Assembly: GCA_963772635.1 (NCBI GenBank)
Contig: CAVYYK010000017.1
Coordinates: forward strand, 75,962-139,961
DNA from: JAUXFS01 sp963772635
Lineage (GTDB): Bacteria; Pseudomonadota; Alphaproteobacteria; Rhodospirillales; Defluviicoccaceae
DNA: 64,000 bases
Direction of reading: 5' to 3'
Within the stretch, counting starts at the first letter, position 1; each line of letters opens with the position of its first letter. Below the pieces are notes generated by a model, which worked only from the letters and a program-made list of their open reading frames with translations, had not been told where the DNA came from and ran no database searches. Positions 19,818 through 30,405 of this stretch are shown here, piece after piece. The position numbers and the translations under genes are program-made.

Positions 19818-21065
19818 TTGCATCCCAGGGTCATCGATCTTTCCCTGGGCAGGATCGAGCGGCTTTTGGCCCTCCTGGGGCGTCCGCAGGACCGATTGGC
19901 GCCGGTCTTTCATGTTGCAGGGACCAACGGCAAGGGCTCGGTGGTCGCTTTCGTCCGGGGGATGCTGGAGGCTCAAGGCCTTCGCGTCCACGTTTTCACC
20001 TCGCCGCACTTGGTGCGCTTCAACGAGCGAATCGTCGTTTCGGGCGAAGAAATCGACGAGGTCGCGTTGATCGCGGTGCTCGAGGAATGCGAGGCGGTCA
20101 ACGGCGGCGAACCGATTACCTTCTTCGAAATCACCACCGCCGCGGCGCTGCTCGCCTTCGCGCGCGCGCCGGCGGACCTGACCCTGCTCGAGACCGGTCT
20201 CGGGGGGCGCCTCGACGCCACCAACGTGGTGCGGCGGCCGGCGTTGACCGCGATTACCCCGATCTCCGTCGATCACCAGTCGTTTCTCGGCGAGACGCTC
20301 GGCGAGATCGCCTTCGAGAAGGCCGGGATACTGAAACCCGGGGTCGATTGCGTCGTGGGCGCGCAGAGGCCGGAAGCGGCAGCGGTGATCCGCGACCGCG
20401 CCAAAGCCGTCGGTGCGCCGCTGATTCGGGAGGGCGTCGACTGGTCGTCGAAAGCAACCACCGAGGGCATGATCGTCGAGAACGGCGAGGACAGGTTGAG
20501 CCTGCCGCGACCGGGCCTGCGCGGCGTTCATCAGGTTGCCAACGCCGGGTTGGCGGTCGCCTGCATCCGGCGCTTGCCGGGCGTTCACGTCGGAGCGGAG
20601 GCGGTTCGGCAGGGTCTGGAGAAGGTCAGATGGCCGGGAAGGCTGCAGCGGCTGGATAACGGGCGGCTGAGGTCGATGCTGCCGGGAGACTGGGAGCTTT
20701 GGCTCGACGGCGGCCACAATCCCGCTGCCGGCGAAGCCTTGGCGGTTCATGCTCGGGTCTGGCGGGACCGGCCGTTATGCGTGGTCCTGGGAATGCTGCG
20801 GAGCAAGGACGCGGCAGGGTTCGTCACCCCTTTGGCGCCCTTCGTCGGACGGCTGATCACCATCGCCATTCCCCGCGAGGAGGGCAGCCTCACCGCCGAG
20901 GACCTGGTGGCGACCGCCGCGACCGCCGGGCTCACCGCCGAGCCGGCGGCGGGACTGGAGGATGCCTTCGCCAGGTTGGCCCGCGAGACATCCGGCCCGG
21001 CCCGCGTGCTCGTCTGCGGCTCGCTTTACCTGGCGGGTGTGGTGCTGAGAGAGAACGGCATGTGA
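19818..21065 (+). CDS. folC: Bifunctional folylpolyglutamate synthase / dihydrofolate synthase
   Basis: About 415 residues. The ATP loop is VAGTNGKGSVVAFV, followed by TSPHLVRFNERI and GLGGRLDATNVV, typical for FolC. The TTG at 19818 is the first conventional start, but family-like sequence (LSSDVVLSRLQRLHPRVIDLSL) extends upstream in frame to a CTG at 19782 that overlaps the accD stop. The real start is therefore probably 19782, either a rare CTG or a misread ATG. Last gene of the trp-accD-folC operon; it converges with trxA. Confidence 0.93.
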   Translation: MHPRVIDLSLGRIERLLALLGRPQDRLAPVFHVAGTNGKGSVVAFVRGMLEAQGLRVHVFTSPHLVRFNERIVVSGEEIDEVALIAVLEECEAVNGGEPITFFEITTAAALLAFARAPADLTLLETGLGGRLDATNVVRRPALTAITPISVDHQSFLGETLGEIAFEKAGILKPGVDCVVGAQRPEAAAVIRDRAKAVGAPLIREGVDWSSKATTEGMIVENGEDRLSLPRPGLRGVHQVANAGLAVACIRRLPGVHVGAEAVRQGLEKVRWPGRLQRLDNGRLRSMLPGDWELWLDGGHNPAAGEALAVHARVWRDRPLCVVLGMLRSKDAAGFVTPLAPFVGRLITIAIPREEGSLTAEDLVATAATAGLTAEPAAGLEDAFARLARETSGPARVLVCGSLYLAGVVLRENGM

Positions 21066-21082
21066 CCGCCTTGGCGGGAATC

Positions 21083-21105
21083 AAAAACCCCGCCTTTCGG
21101 CGGGG
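21083..21105 (-). terminator. Rho-independent terminator of trxA
   Basis: CCCCGCC (21088-21094), loop TTTC, GGCGGGG (21099-21105) form a perfect 7-bp stem. Five A residues at 21083-21087 become a U-run directly after the stem on the minus strand, so it terminates trxA. On the plus strand no U-run follows, so it is a weaker stop for folC. Confidence 0.8.
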
Positions 21106-21139
21106 TCGGGTCAGCGGGACCGCGAGGCGGTGCGCCCGT

Positions 21140-21457
21140 TCACAAGACTGAATCGAGCCACTCGGACAACTTGCCTTTGGGCAGGGCGCCGATCTTGGTC
21201 GCCGCGACCTGTCCGTCCTTGAACAGCATCAGGGTGGGAATTCCGCGCACCCCATACTTGGAGGGCGTCATCGGGTTTTCGTCGATATTGAGCTTGGCGA
21301 TGGTGACCTTATCGCTCATCTCGGTGGCCAACGCTTCGAGCGCCGGCGCGATCTGCTTGCAAGGCCCGCACCATTCCGCCCAGAAATCGACAAGTACCGG
21401 CGTTTCGGCCTTGAGAACATCGGCGTTGAAAGAATCATCCGTAACGTGTTTCGGCAT
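21140..21457 (-). CDS. trxA: Thioredoxin
   Basis: 105 residues. The redox motif WCGPC is at 29-33 (C30, C33), the cis-proline loop reads RGIPTLMLF, and the length is that of classical Trx1. Reduces cytoplasmic disulfides with thioredoxin reductase. ATG with AAGGA about eight bases upstream; a strong terminator follows. It sits downstream of addA, as in many alphaproteobacteria. Confidence 0.96.
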   Translation of the reverse strand: MPKHVTDDSFNADVLKAETPVLVDFWAEWCGPCKQIAPALEALATEMSDKVTIAKLNIDENPMTPSKYGVRGIPTLMLFKDGQVAATKIGALPKGKLSEWLDSVL

Positions 21458-21546
21458 TTTTCAAATCCTTTCAGCGAGTTAACGAAACCGGCTGGTAAAA
21501 CTTTCTCGTCACGCTCGGGTCAATCTATGGAGCGTATAAGGCTTGG

Positions 21547-24500
21547 TCAAGGCGTGTGCCGATCAAGAAGTTCCTGATCGAGGGTCATCAGCCGCGGTCC
21601 GTCGGTCCACAACAGGACGCAGCGAACCGGTCGATCTGGATAAATCAACGCCAGCGCGGCGCGATAGGCGGCCATTTGCTTGAGGTAGAGGACCGGGACA
21701 TCGGTGGGGTCGCGGGGCGGCGGTCGATGGGTCTTGTAGTCGAGAATCGTGACCAGGTCGGGCGTTACCAGAAGGCGGTCCACCTGCGCCGAGATCACTC
21801 TGCCGTTGACCTCGCCGGTCAGCGGCACCTCGGCCTGGCTGCCTGGACCGAACAGCGCCGCGTAGTCCGGGTGCTCGAGAACCGCCACCACTTCCGCGGC
21901 GATCTCGTTCCGGGCTTCTTCGCTCAGGCGGTGAACCGGCCGGGAGAGCCATGCACGGGCAGCTTCGGCGCGCCCTTCGGAGGGTACGTCGGGCAGGCTC
22001 TGGAGAAGACGATGGATGATCAGGCCGCGTTTGAAGCGGACGCCGTCGTCCGGGCCGAACGGGGAACGCACCGGCGGTTCGTCGTCCTCCGGCCGCGACG
22101 GCGCCAGGGGTCTGGCCGGCTCCCGCAGCGGTGGCGGCGGCTCCGTCGCCCACCAGGGCAGCGGCGCCGGCCCGGACGCGGCGACGGCGGGCGGCCGTTC
22201 GGTCGGCGCCTCCTGCGGGCAGGTGAGGCGTAGGACGCGCGACCCGTCAGTCACCTTTGCGTCGGCCAGGAACGGATCGTCGATCTCCTCGAGGCCGATA
22301 TTCGGGCCTGCGGCGCGGAGGCCGTTGCGAACGAGATTGTACCAGCAATCCTCCGGCTCCCTGTTCAGCCCGCGCCAGCCGCAGACGATCAGTCGATCCT
22401 TGGCGCGGGTCATCGCCACGTACAGCAACCGTCCGGTACTCCTGGCGCTGCTTCGTTGCGATCCGTTGCCGTTCGGCTTCGGCGACCGTCTCGCAGGCGT
22501 CCCGGCTGGGCGGCCACAACAACACCGAGTTGTCGTCACCGTTCCGATCGGGCCACAACAGCCTGGACCCCTGTTTAGGAACCTGAAACGTGTCGGGCAG
22601 GAATACGATGGGGGCCTGGAGTCCCTTGGCCCCGTGGACCGTCATCACCCGGACCGCGTCCCGCTCGGATTGCTCCAGGTCCCGCTTGATCTCGACGGTG
22701 CTCGCCTCCAGCCAGTGCAGGAAACCCTCCAGCGACGCCGCGTGGGTCCGCTCGAAATCCTGTGCCAGGTCGAGGAACACGGCGATCGGGTCCTCGGCTT
22801 CGCGCCCCAGGCGGGCGAGCAGCATGCGGCGTCCGCCGAGCGGTCCCAGCAGCCGGGCATAGAACTCGAACGGCGGCATCGTGTCGGCGGCGGCGAGAAG
22901 CGCGGACAATCGTTGGTATGCCTTGGCAAAGGCGCTCCCTTCGGCCGCCCTGGCGCGGAGTGACTGCCACAGGGTGCCGTTCCGCCCGTGGGCAAGCCGA
23001 AACAGCTGCTCGTCGTCGAGACCGATCAGCGGTCCCTTGAGCACCGTCGCCAGCGTCAGGTCGTCGGTGGGAAGCAGGACGAACCGGCCGACCGCCACCA
23101 GGTCCATCACCGCCATCTGTTCGGTCAGAACCATCCGGTCGACGCCGGCGACGGCGACGTCGAGCAGCTTCAGCGCCCGCACCAGTTCTTCGACGAACTG
23201 GGTGCGCCGGCGCACCAGAACCATGATGTCTCCCGCCCTGATCGCGCGTCCCGTCGATTCCACCGGTTCGGACCCGGCGGTCATCGCCTTGATCCGCCGG
23301 GCGATCAGGAGGGCGAGGCGCGCCTGCGGCGAATCGCCGGGGATTCGCTCGATCGGGGGTTTCCACGGCGGCGGCGCGTCGGTGGCCTGGGGGTTCACCG
23401 GTGGCCATATTTCCACCGACCCGCCGTCCTGCTGCCGATAGGCTTGATGGACGATGACGTCACCATCGAGGGCGACGCCGTCGGCGGCGCCGTCGGCCGC
23501 GAATACGGCGTCCACCGCGGCGAGCACCGCGCGGGTCGAGCGGAAGGAAATCTTCATCGGGATGAGCCGCCAGATCTGCCCGGCTCCGGCAATCCTGGTT
23601 TGAAACCACTCGTTGTTGGCGAGGAACTGATCCGGATCGGCTCCCTGGAAGCTGAAGATCGACTGTTTGACGTCGCCGACGGCGAACATCGTGCGGTTGA
23701 CCTCCCTGGCGCCCTCCCCGGCGAAGAACTCGGCGGTCAGCGCGCGGACGATCTGCCATTGCTCGGGACTGGTGTCCTGGGCCTCGTCGATCAGCACGTG
23801 GTCGATGCCGCCGTCGAGCTTGTGCAGCACCCACGACGGGTTGCCCTCCTCCTCCAGCAGCCGGACGGCATGGAAGATCAGGTCGTCGTAGTCGAGCAGC
23901 GAGCGGGCGCGCTTGAGCCGCTGATAGGCCTCCAGCAAGGCATGACCGAGATCCAGCAACGCGGCGGTGGCGCGGGCGGTCGTCGCCGCCCGGCGTTTCA
24001 GGACCGCCGCCAGCAGCCGTTCGCCCTCGCTCTGCAGGATCTCCAGCGCGCCCGGACGTCGTTGCCGCCGCCTTCTTGGTGATCAGGTACTTGTCGCTAC
24101 GCACGGTCGGCGGATTGCCGCTTGGTGAGGAAAACGCCGGCATAGTCTGTCGAACCCCTCCGCCCGATCGTGCGGGGAAGCCTCCAGCCAGTTGGCGATG
24201 CCGACCCCTCTCCTGGTGTCGGCGTCCGAGCCTTGTTCCAGGGCGGCGACCGCGCGGCGAAGGCCCGCGGCGTCGAACGCCCGGTCGTCGCAGGCTTCGG
24301 CGGTCACCGTCTCCGGCGTCTCGCCTTCGCCAAGGCCGAGGAGATCGCGGATGGCGGCGACCAGCGCCTCGACCGAGCCGTGGTGGTCGATGCAGCGGGC
24401 AAGCCGGCCGCGGTCGGCGGCCAGCGCCGCCATCAGGTCGCCGAACGTGGTCTCGTGGACGTGGGCGATGATCTCTCTGAGCGCCTGCTGCAGCCGGCCG

Positions 24501-25009
24501 CCCTCGCGCTGCGCCGCGCGCAGGACCACCTCGCGGGCCGCCGCCATCATTTCCTCGGCGTCGCGTTCGTCGAGCACCGAAAAATGCGGCGCGACGCCGG
24601 CCTCGAGCGGAAACCGGCCGAGCAGCGACTGGCAGAAGGCGTGAATGGTCTGGATGTTCATCCCGCCGGGGGTGTCGAGGACGCGGGCAAAAAGTTCCCG
24701 GGCGCGCTTCCTTTGTCGCTCGTCCGGCGTTCGGCCGAGCAGATCGATCAGGTCCCTCTCGAGGTCGCCATCGGGGGCCGCGGCCCATTTGCCGAGCTCC
24801 CTGGCGATCCGATCGTTCATTTCCGCCGCCGCGGCCTTGGTGAAGGTCAGACAGAGGATCCGTTGCGGCGGTGTGCCCGCGAGCATCAGGCTCAGCACCC
24901 GGTCGGTCAGCACCTTGGTCTTGCCGGTGCCGGCGGATGCCGCCACCCACACCGAGGCGCCGGGATCGGCGGCGCCGCGCTGGCTGGCTCTCGGATCCGG
25001 GGTCGGCAC
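21547..25009 (-). CDS. addA: Double-strand break repair helicase-nuclease AddA; four frameshifts
   Basis: UvrD-type helicase with C-terminal RecB-type nuclease, partner of AddB in end resection for recombination. Walker A is VWVAASAGTGKTKVL near the N-terminus; LIDEAQDTSPEQW, LLYVAMTRAKDRLIV and the nuclease ILDYKTHR follow. The frame breaks by one extra base at about 24137-24140, 24116-24120, 24049-24053 and 22432. Removing these gives 1152 residues, normal for AddA. The GTG at 25009 is the first start in the conserved frame, but an ATG at 25025 overlaps the addB stop as ATGA and is the likely true start if another indel lies between. Clustered errors, not decay, is the simplest reading. Confidence 0.85.
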
Positions 25010-25021
25010 GGATGCCTACGG

Positions 25022-28000
25022 TCATTCCTCGCCCTCTCCGCCGGCCGACCACTCCTTGACCCGCGCCAGATGCTCGTAGTCGCTGAACTTCGGCGCCACC
25101 TCCGGCCGGGGCCGCGATTCGTAAGGCGGTTTCGCGGAAGTCGAAGCGGGCGACCAGGTTTCTCAGGCCCTCGACCGCCTCTCGCGTCAGCGTCTCGGGG
25201 GCGTCTGCCGCCGAGATCCGCTCACCGGCCGGATCGCCGCCCCTGAGCCGCCAGTACTCGAGTGTCGACACCGGTGCCCGGGGAACGCCGGCAAAGCCCT
25301 CGGCCTCGGCGATCGCCGCTTCCAGGGGAAGCTGCGGCGCGAAACCGGCGGCGACTTCCCTTTTGGTGGGCGGCGCGCCGGTCTTGTAGTCGATCACCGC
25401 GAGGGTGCCGTCGGCGAGGGTATCGATGCGGTCGGCGACCGCGGTCAGCTCGAACGGGCCCGCCGGCGCGTCGAGCGTCAGCGATCCCCTGACCTCGCTG
25501 GCGGTGGCCCGAAGTGCGGGGCGGCGCTGCCGCTCGACGTCGACGAACCATCGGCCGATCCGCTCGAACCGGGGCCACCAGAAGGCGCGAATACCGGGGC
25601 GGTCGAGCATGTTGCCGAAGGCGCGCCGGCCGGCATCGAGCAGCCGGTCGAAGGCGTCGGCCGGCAACGGGGCCGGGGTTCTCCCGGACGAACAGGTCGA
25701 GGGCCTTGTGGATCAGCGCCCCGTAGTCGGCGGCGCCGGGATCGGCGTCGATCGGATCGAGGGCCCTCAGGTCGAGAACATGGCGCGCGTAGATGGCGTA
25801 GGGATCGCGCATCCAGGTTTCCACCTGGGTGGCCGACAGCCGGCGCGGACGCGCCTCGACCGGCGGCTTCGGTTTGGGCGGGTCGACCGGCAGGAAAGCA
25901 CTGGGTTCGTCCAGTTTTTGCTGCCAGTGAAGCCACAGATCGGCGTCACGGGTCAGCGCATTCTCGGCACCGGTGCCGCGAAGCAGGTTCTCCAGGCGCA
26001 GAAGCCAGCGGCACGGCACCGTCGGCGTGCCCTCGGTGCGGCTTGCCCGGGTCAACCACACACGCGGCGCCGAGAACGCCTGGGTGAAGTCGTGGGCGGA
26101 AAGACCGATCCGCCGCTCCGGCAGCGGCAACCCGAACGCCTTCATCATCGGCCGGCTCATCCACGGGCTGGCGTGGGCCTTCGGCGGCCAGGCGTCCTCG
26201 TTGAGGCTGCCGAGAATCATCACGTCGGCGCGCTGGAGCCGGGCTTCGAGCGGGCCCCAGATGGCGAGCCGGGGATTGCGGCCGTAGCGGGGGCGAACCG
26301 CGTGGCCCGCCATCAGAACGTCGAGAAGTGCCGGGTAGCCGTCGACCGGAATCGGTTCGAAGTCGTCGGCCGCTTCGGCCAGTTCGGCGACGAACGCCGC
26401 AGCGGCTTCGCCGGCATCGCCGCTCCACAAACGTTCCGCTCCCGGTTGTTGATCGGTCGTCGCCAGCGTCTCGGCCACGGCGATATGGGCCCGCAGCACC
26501 TCCCGTAGCGTCGCCGTTCCCTGTTCGAGAACCGTTTGAAGGGGATGCATCGCCGCCGCCAGCGACGTGAGCAGGGGGCCCGATCCGGCGGGGGTGTCCG
26601 CCAGCGCCGCTTCGAGGCCGGCGATGCCGGGAGCCGGCCGCAGGCCGCGAAGCGCCGCGCGCTCGAGCCGGCGGACCTGGCTGCGGAACCCGGACGCCGC
26701 CATCCCGCAGGCGGCGAGGGGGTGCTTCAATGCCGCCAGCAACGCCACCGGCGCCAGGCTTTCCACCGCCATCCGCGCGGTCAGCCGCAGGAACGCCCCC
26801 GGCATGGTTTCGGCGAGTGGCCGGCCGGCGGAGTCGTCCACCGCCACCCCCCATCGTTCCAATTCGCAGGTGACCCGACGCGCCAACGCCCGATCGGGGG
26901 TCACCAGCGCGGCGGTCCTGTCGGCGTGCTCGAGGGTTTCGCGCATGATCAACGCGATAACCCGGGCTTCTTCTTCCGGACCCGGGGCATCGACGCGGGT
27001 GATGTCGGCGAGGGCGTCCATGGTTGGCGGTTCGTCGCGACGCCCGACATCGGCGGTTGCGGCGGGCCGCAGCGCCCGGTTGATCAACTCCGTCCGCAGC
27101 GGGCGGGTGTCGGCGCCTCCCGTGGCCGGCCACGGCCTCACCGTGCGTCGGTCAACTCCGAGCCGTTCGAGAAGCTGAGCCATGCCGAACTGGGGATGGG
27201 ACGGCTCCAGCGCCGCCCAGGTCTGGTCGTCGGCCTCGACGTCGAGGCCGGGCAGAACCAGCGTGCCCCGGGGCAGGCCGGCGACCACGTCGAGAAGATC
27301 GGCGGTGGCCGGAACGCTACCGGTCGACCCGGCGGCGATCACCGGCATCGATGGCGGCGACTGCCGCCACGCTCGAGCCTGCGCCTCGAGCAGCCGGTTG
27401 CGCCGGTCGGCCGGATCGATGCACCCTTCCTCGGCGAGGATCGCCGGCCAGCTTTCGGTGAGGATGGCGAGAAACCTGAGGGTGATCTGCCAGTGCCGGG
27501 CGAATTTCTCCGGAACGAGGTCGGGAAGCCGCCGAAACTCCAGGCGTTCGGTGTGTACCTGGTCGACCAGCCGGGCAAGCTCCGCCGCCAGTCGGGCGGC
27601 CTGGTCTGGCGAAGTCTCCTCCTTGCGGACCGCCAGCACCAGGCGGCTGAGCAAGAGTTGCCTGCGGAGGTCGGAGATCGCCGGGGGAACCGTTCGGATC
27701 GACCGACGGACCGTCCTCGGCCGGGCCACCGATGGCCAGTTCGTCCTCGTCGACGTCACCCAGAGGCATCATTCGCGGCAGAAGCAACGGCCGCCCGCCG
27801 CTTTCACGGAGGAACGCGTCGGTGAGCGCCCGACAGGCGCGGCGGGTCGGCAGCAGCACCGTGACCGCCGCCAGCGCCGCCGGGTCGTCGCCGACGGACG
27901 CACGAATCCCCGCGGCCAGCGCATCGACGAACGGAACGTCGGGGGAGATCGAGTAGATCGCCCGGCCTCCGGCGTCTCCATGCTGAGCGTTTCGGTTCAT
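25022..28000 (-). CDS. addB: Double-strand break repair protein AddB; three frameshifts
   Basis: Starts MNRNAQHGDAG at 28000 in an ATGA overlap with the nucleotidyltransferase stop. N-terminal inactive helicase-like domain (VLLPTRRACRALTDAFL, LPRMMPLGDVDEDEL), then ILGSLNEDAWPP, LSATQVETWMRDPYAIYARH and the C-terminal RecB-like nuclease AVIDYKTGAPP. One extra base each near 27695, in the CCCC run at about 25675, and near 25125 break the frame; the true C-terminus (SDYEHLARVKEWSAGGEGEE) ends at 25022. Corrected length 991 residues, typical of alphaproteobacterial AddB. Works with AddA in the same operon. Confidence 0.85.
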
Positions 28001-28747
28001 CTGCGTCCGATGCCGGAATGGCGAGCCTGCATGTAGATTTCCGCCACGGCAAGATCTTCGGGAGTGCCGACGTGGAACCACTTGCCGTCGTGCAACACGC
28101 CGAAAAGGCGGCCGCGTTCGATCGCCCGGTCGTAGAGCAGGTTGAGCGAGAACGACCCTGTCGGTTCGTCCCCGAACAGCCGCGGATGCAAAATCTGGAC
28201 ACCGGCGAACAGGTAAGGGGCGACCTCCCGTTCCGGGCGACGAACCAGCCGGCCCTCCGGATCGATCAGGAAATCTCCATCTCCCCGGTAGCCGAAAGCC
28301 TCGACGGTGGGGTGCAGCAACAGCAGCGCATCCATCCGGTCGTCGTCCCAGGCTGCGGCGAGTCGTTCGTAGCGTCGGGCTGGGGCCGTCAAGCCACAGG
28401 ACGTCGCCGTTGGCGACGACGAAGGGGGCGTCACCGAGCAAGGGTAGCGCCTTGGCGACACCGCCACCGGTTTCCAGCCGGGTTTCCTCGACCGAGAGGG
28501 TGATCTTCGGGGTGCGACGCTTGCTCAAATGCCGCTCGATCATCTCCCCGAGGTGATGGACGTTGACGACGGCCTCCCGGATCCCGGCCTCCTCCAGCCG
28601 GTCGAGGGCCCGATCGAGCAGGGTGCGGTCCAGGACCGGCACCAGCGGCTTGGGGAGTTTGTCGGTAATCGGCCGCATGCGCAGGCCGAGGCCCGCCGCC
28701 AGCACCATCCCGCGGCGCGGCACGCAGCCACTGCGTCGGACGGTCAC
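27997..28747 (-). CDS. murU: MurU-like sugar-1-phosphate nucleotidyltransferase; one frameshift
   Basis: NTP-transferase fold: MVLAAGLGLRMRPITDKLPKP nucleotide loop near the N-terminus, NGDVLWLDGP metal-site aspartate and a C-terminal VGTPEDLAVAE. Next to an AmgK-type kinase this is most likely N-acetylmuramate-1-phosphate uridylyltransferase, giving UDP-MurNAc from recycled cell wall. The GTG start at 28747 overlaps the kinase stop (GTGA) and the stop overlaps addB. One extra base near 28383 breaks the frame; corrected length is 249 residues. Substrate is inferred from the kinase neighbour. Confidence 0.8.
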
Positions 28748-29760
28748 TCCGCCGCCGGCCGGCATGTCGGAATTCCTCTCGTCTCGCGGGGGAGATGCCG
28801 CTCGAACCAGGCGGCGACGGGTGCGAGGACGGGATGGCGGAGCGCGGCTTCGAGCAGCCGCCACACCCGCGGGATGTGGACCAGGTAGCCGGGCTTGCCG
28901 TCGCGCCGGCAGAGGCGGGTGAAGATGCCGATCACCTTGGCGTGGCGTTGAGCCGCCAGGATCGCGAACACCGTCTCGAACGCCGGCCAATCGATCTCCG
29001 CGATACCTTTCCGGTAGCGAGCCAACATGGTCGCCTTGAGGGTGCCGGAAATGTCGCGCCGGGCGTCCTCGAGCAGTGACATCAGATCGTAGGCGGCCGG
29101 GCCCGCGACCGCGTCCTGGAAATCCAGGAGGCCGCAGGCGGCGGTTCCCGCGCGTCCCTCGAGCCGCATCAGGTTGTCCACGTGGTAATCCCTCAGGACC
29201 AGTGTCCGCGGTTGGGCGCCGACCAACGGAAGAACCTCGCGCCAGGCCTCGATATAGGCGTCGCGGATGGCTTGCGAGGGCGGATCGCCGAGAGCGGCGG
29301 GCATGTACCAGTCGGTGAGCAGCAAAGCCTCGTCCAGCAGCCGGGCGTCGTCGTAGGCGGGCAGCGCGGGCGGCACGGCCCTCGCGGCCGGCAGCCGGTG
29401 GAGGTGGACGAGGACGTCGACGGCGAGGGCGTAGAGCGGCTCCTCGGCGGCGCCGTTCTCCAGCAGCCGGGTGAAGGTGTCGTCGCCTAGGTCTTCGAGC
29501 AGCAATAGCCCGGCCTCGACGTCCTCGGCGAGGATGTCCGGGGCGCTGAGGCCGAGGCCGCGCAGGTGCCGGGCGATCCGCACGAACGGGCGGACGTCCT
29601 CACGGGTCGGCGGCGCGTCCATCAGCACCGCGCGCCTGCCGCCGTCGACGAGCCGCCGGTAGCTGCGGAACGAGGCGTCATCGGCCAGCAACCGCGAATC
29701 CGCCCAATGCCAGCCGTTGGCTTCGAGAAAGGCCTCGATCCGTCGTGCACGATCAGCCAA
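28744..29760 (-). CDS. amgK: AmgK-type anomeric N-acetylmuramate/N-acetylglucosamine kinase (APH fold)
   Basis: 338 residues, aminoglycoside-phosphotransferase fold. The catalytic loop is LRDYHVDNLM and the metal-binding motif LLDFQDAVAGP; the N-terminal lobe has ASFRSYRRL and LLLLEDLGDDTF. AmgK phosphorylates MurNAc/GlcNAc at C1, feeding MurU, in the recycling route that by-passes de novo (fosfomycin-sensitive) UDP-MurNAc synthesis. Start is TTG, overlapping the tsaE stop by eight bases; stop overlaps the MurU-like gene. The amgK-murU pairing with tsaE is common in alpha- and gammaproteobacteria lacking the MurQ route. Confidence 0.85.
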   Translation of the reverse strand: MADRARRIEAFLEANGWHWADSRLLADDASFRSYRRLVDGGRRAVLMDAPPTREDVRPFVRIARHLRGLGLSAPDILAEDVEAGLLLLEDLGDDTFTRLLENGAAEEPLYALAVDVLVHLHRLPAARAVPPALPAYDDARLLDEALLLTDWYMPAALGDPPSQAIRDAYIEAWREVLPLVGAQPRTLVLRDYHVDNLMRLEGRAGTAACGLLDFQDAVAGPAAYDLMSLLEDARRDISGTLKATMLARYRKGIAEIDWPAFETVFAILAAQRHAKVIGIFTRLCRRDGKPGYLVHIPRVWRLLEAALRHPVLAPVAAWFERHLPRETRGIPTCRPAAE

Positions 29761-30247
29761 GACCGATCTCCTCCAACCGGGCCGCCCAAGAACCCCCGCC
29801 TTCGAGGATGGCGCGTCGGGTGTCGGGTGCGGATCCCTGCGTCAGGGTGATGTCGAGCCGGACGGCCGGCAGCAATCGGCCCAGCCGGTCGGGCCACTCG
29901 ATCAACGATACGCCGTCGGCGAACGCCTCCTCGATGTCCAGCTCGTAGGCTTCTTCCGCGGCGGTCAGCCGGAACAGGTCGAAATGGTAGACGGCGCCGG
30001 CGAACCCGGGGCCGGGCTCGTAGACCTGGACCAGGGTAAAGGTGGGGCTGGGCACTTCCTCCTCGGGGTCGCCGCGGCCGCGGACGAAGGCCCGGGCGAA
30101 GACCGTCTTGCCCGCGCCGAGATCGCCCCACAACGCCAGAACGTCTCCCGGCCGCGCCAGCGGCGCGATCCGGCCGGCAAGGGAGACGGTCGCCGCCTCG
30201 TCGGGCAAGTCCAGTTCTACCACGAACGGCCTTTCCCCACCGCGCAT
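29753..30247 (-). CDS. tsaE: tRNA threonylcarbamoyladenosine biosynthesis ATPase TsaE
   Basis: 164 residues from ATG 30247. Walker A is WGDLGAGKTVFARAF, with SPTFTLVQVYE and VYHFDLFRL as in TsaE; it drives the TsaBDE complex that makes t6A37 in tRNA. AAGG/GGAG lies directly before 30247; the frame stays open to an ATG at 30352, but that would add 35 residues rich in Gly/Ala that do not look conserved. Heads the operon tsaE-amgK-murU-addB-addA and is divergent from the reductase gene. Confidence 0.9.
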   Translation of the reverse strand: MRGGERPFVVELDLPDEAATVSLAGRIAPLARPGDVLALWGDLGAGKTVFARAFVRGRGDPEEEVPSPTFTLVQVYEPGPGFAGAVYHFDLFRLTAAEEAYELDIEEAFADGVSLIEWPDRLGRLLPAVRLDITLTQGSAPDTRRAILEGGGSWAARLEEIGLG

Positions 30248-30405
30248 CTCCACCTTTGCGTCTTCGATCGCCGCCGCGCCCCCGCCGCGACCGCCGACGA
30301 AGGAAGCCATGGCGGTCGGAGGACGCTTGAACAGGGGGCGGTTGGCGGTCATGTTACGGGCGTTGCCATACGGCCCGCATAATAACCGCGCGATCCGGAG
30401 TTTCC

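Noticed and set aside
22016..24082. Long plus-strand frames opposite addA
   Set aside because: Shadows of addA; the helicase and nuclease motifs are all on the minus strand.
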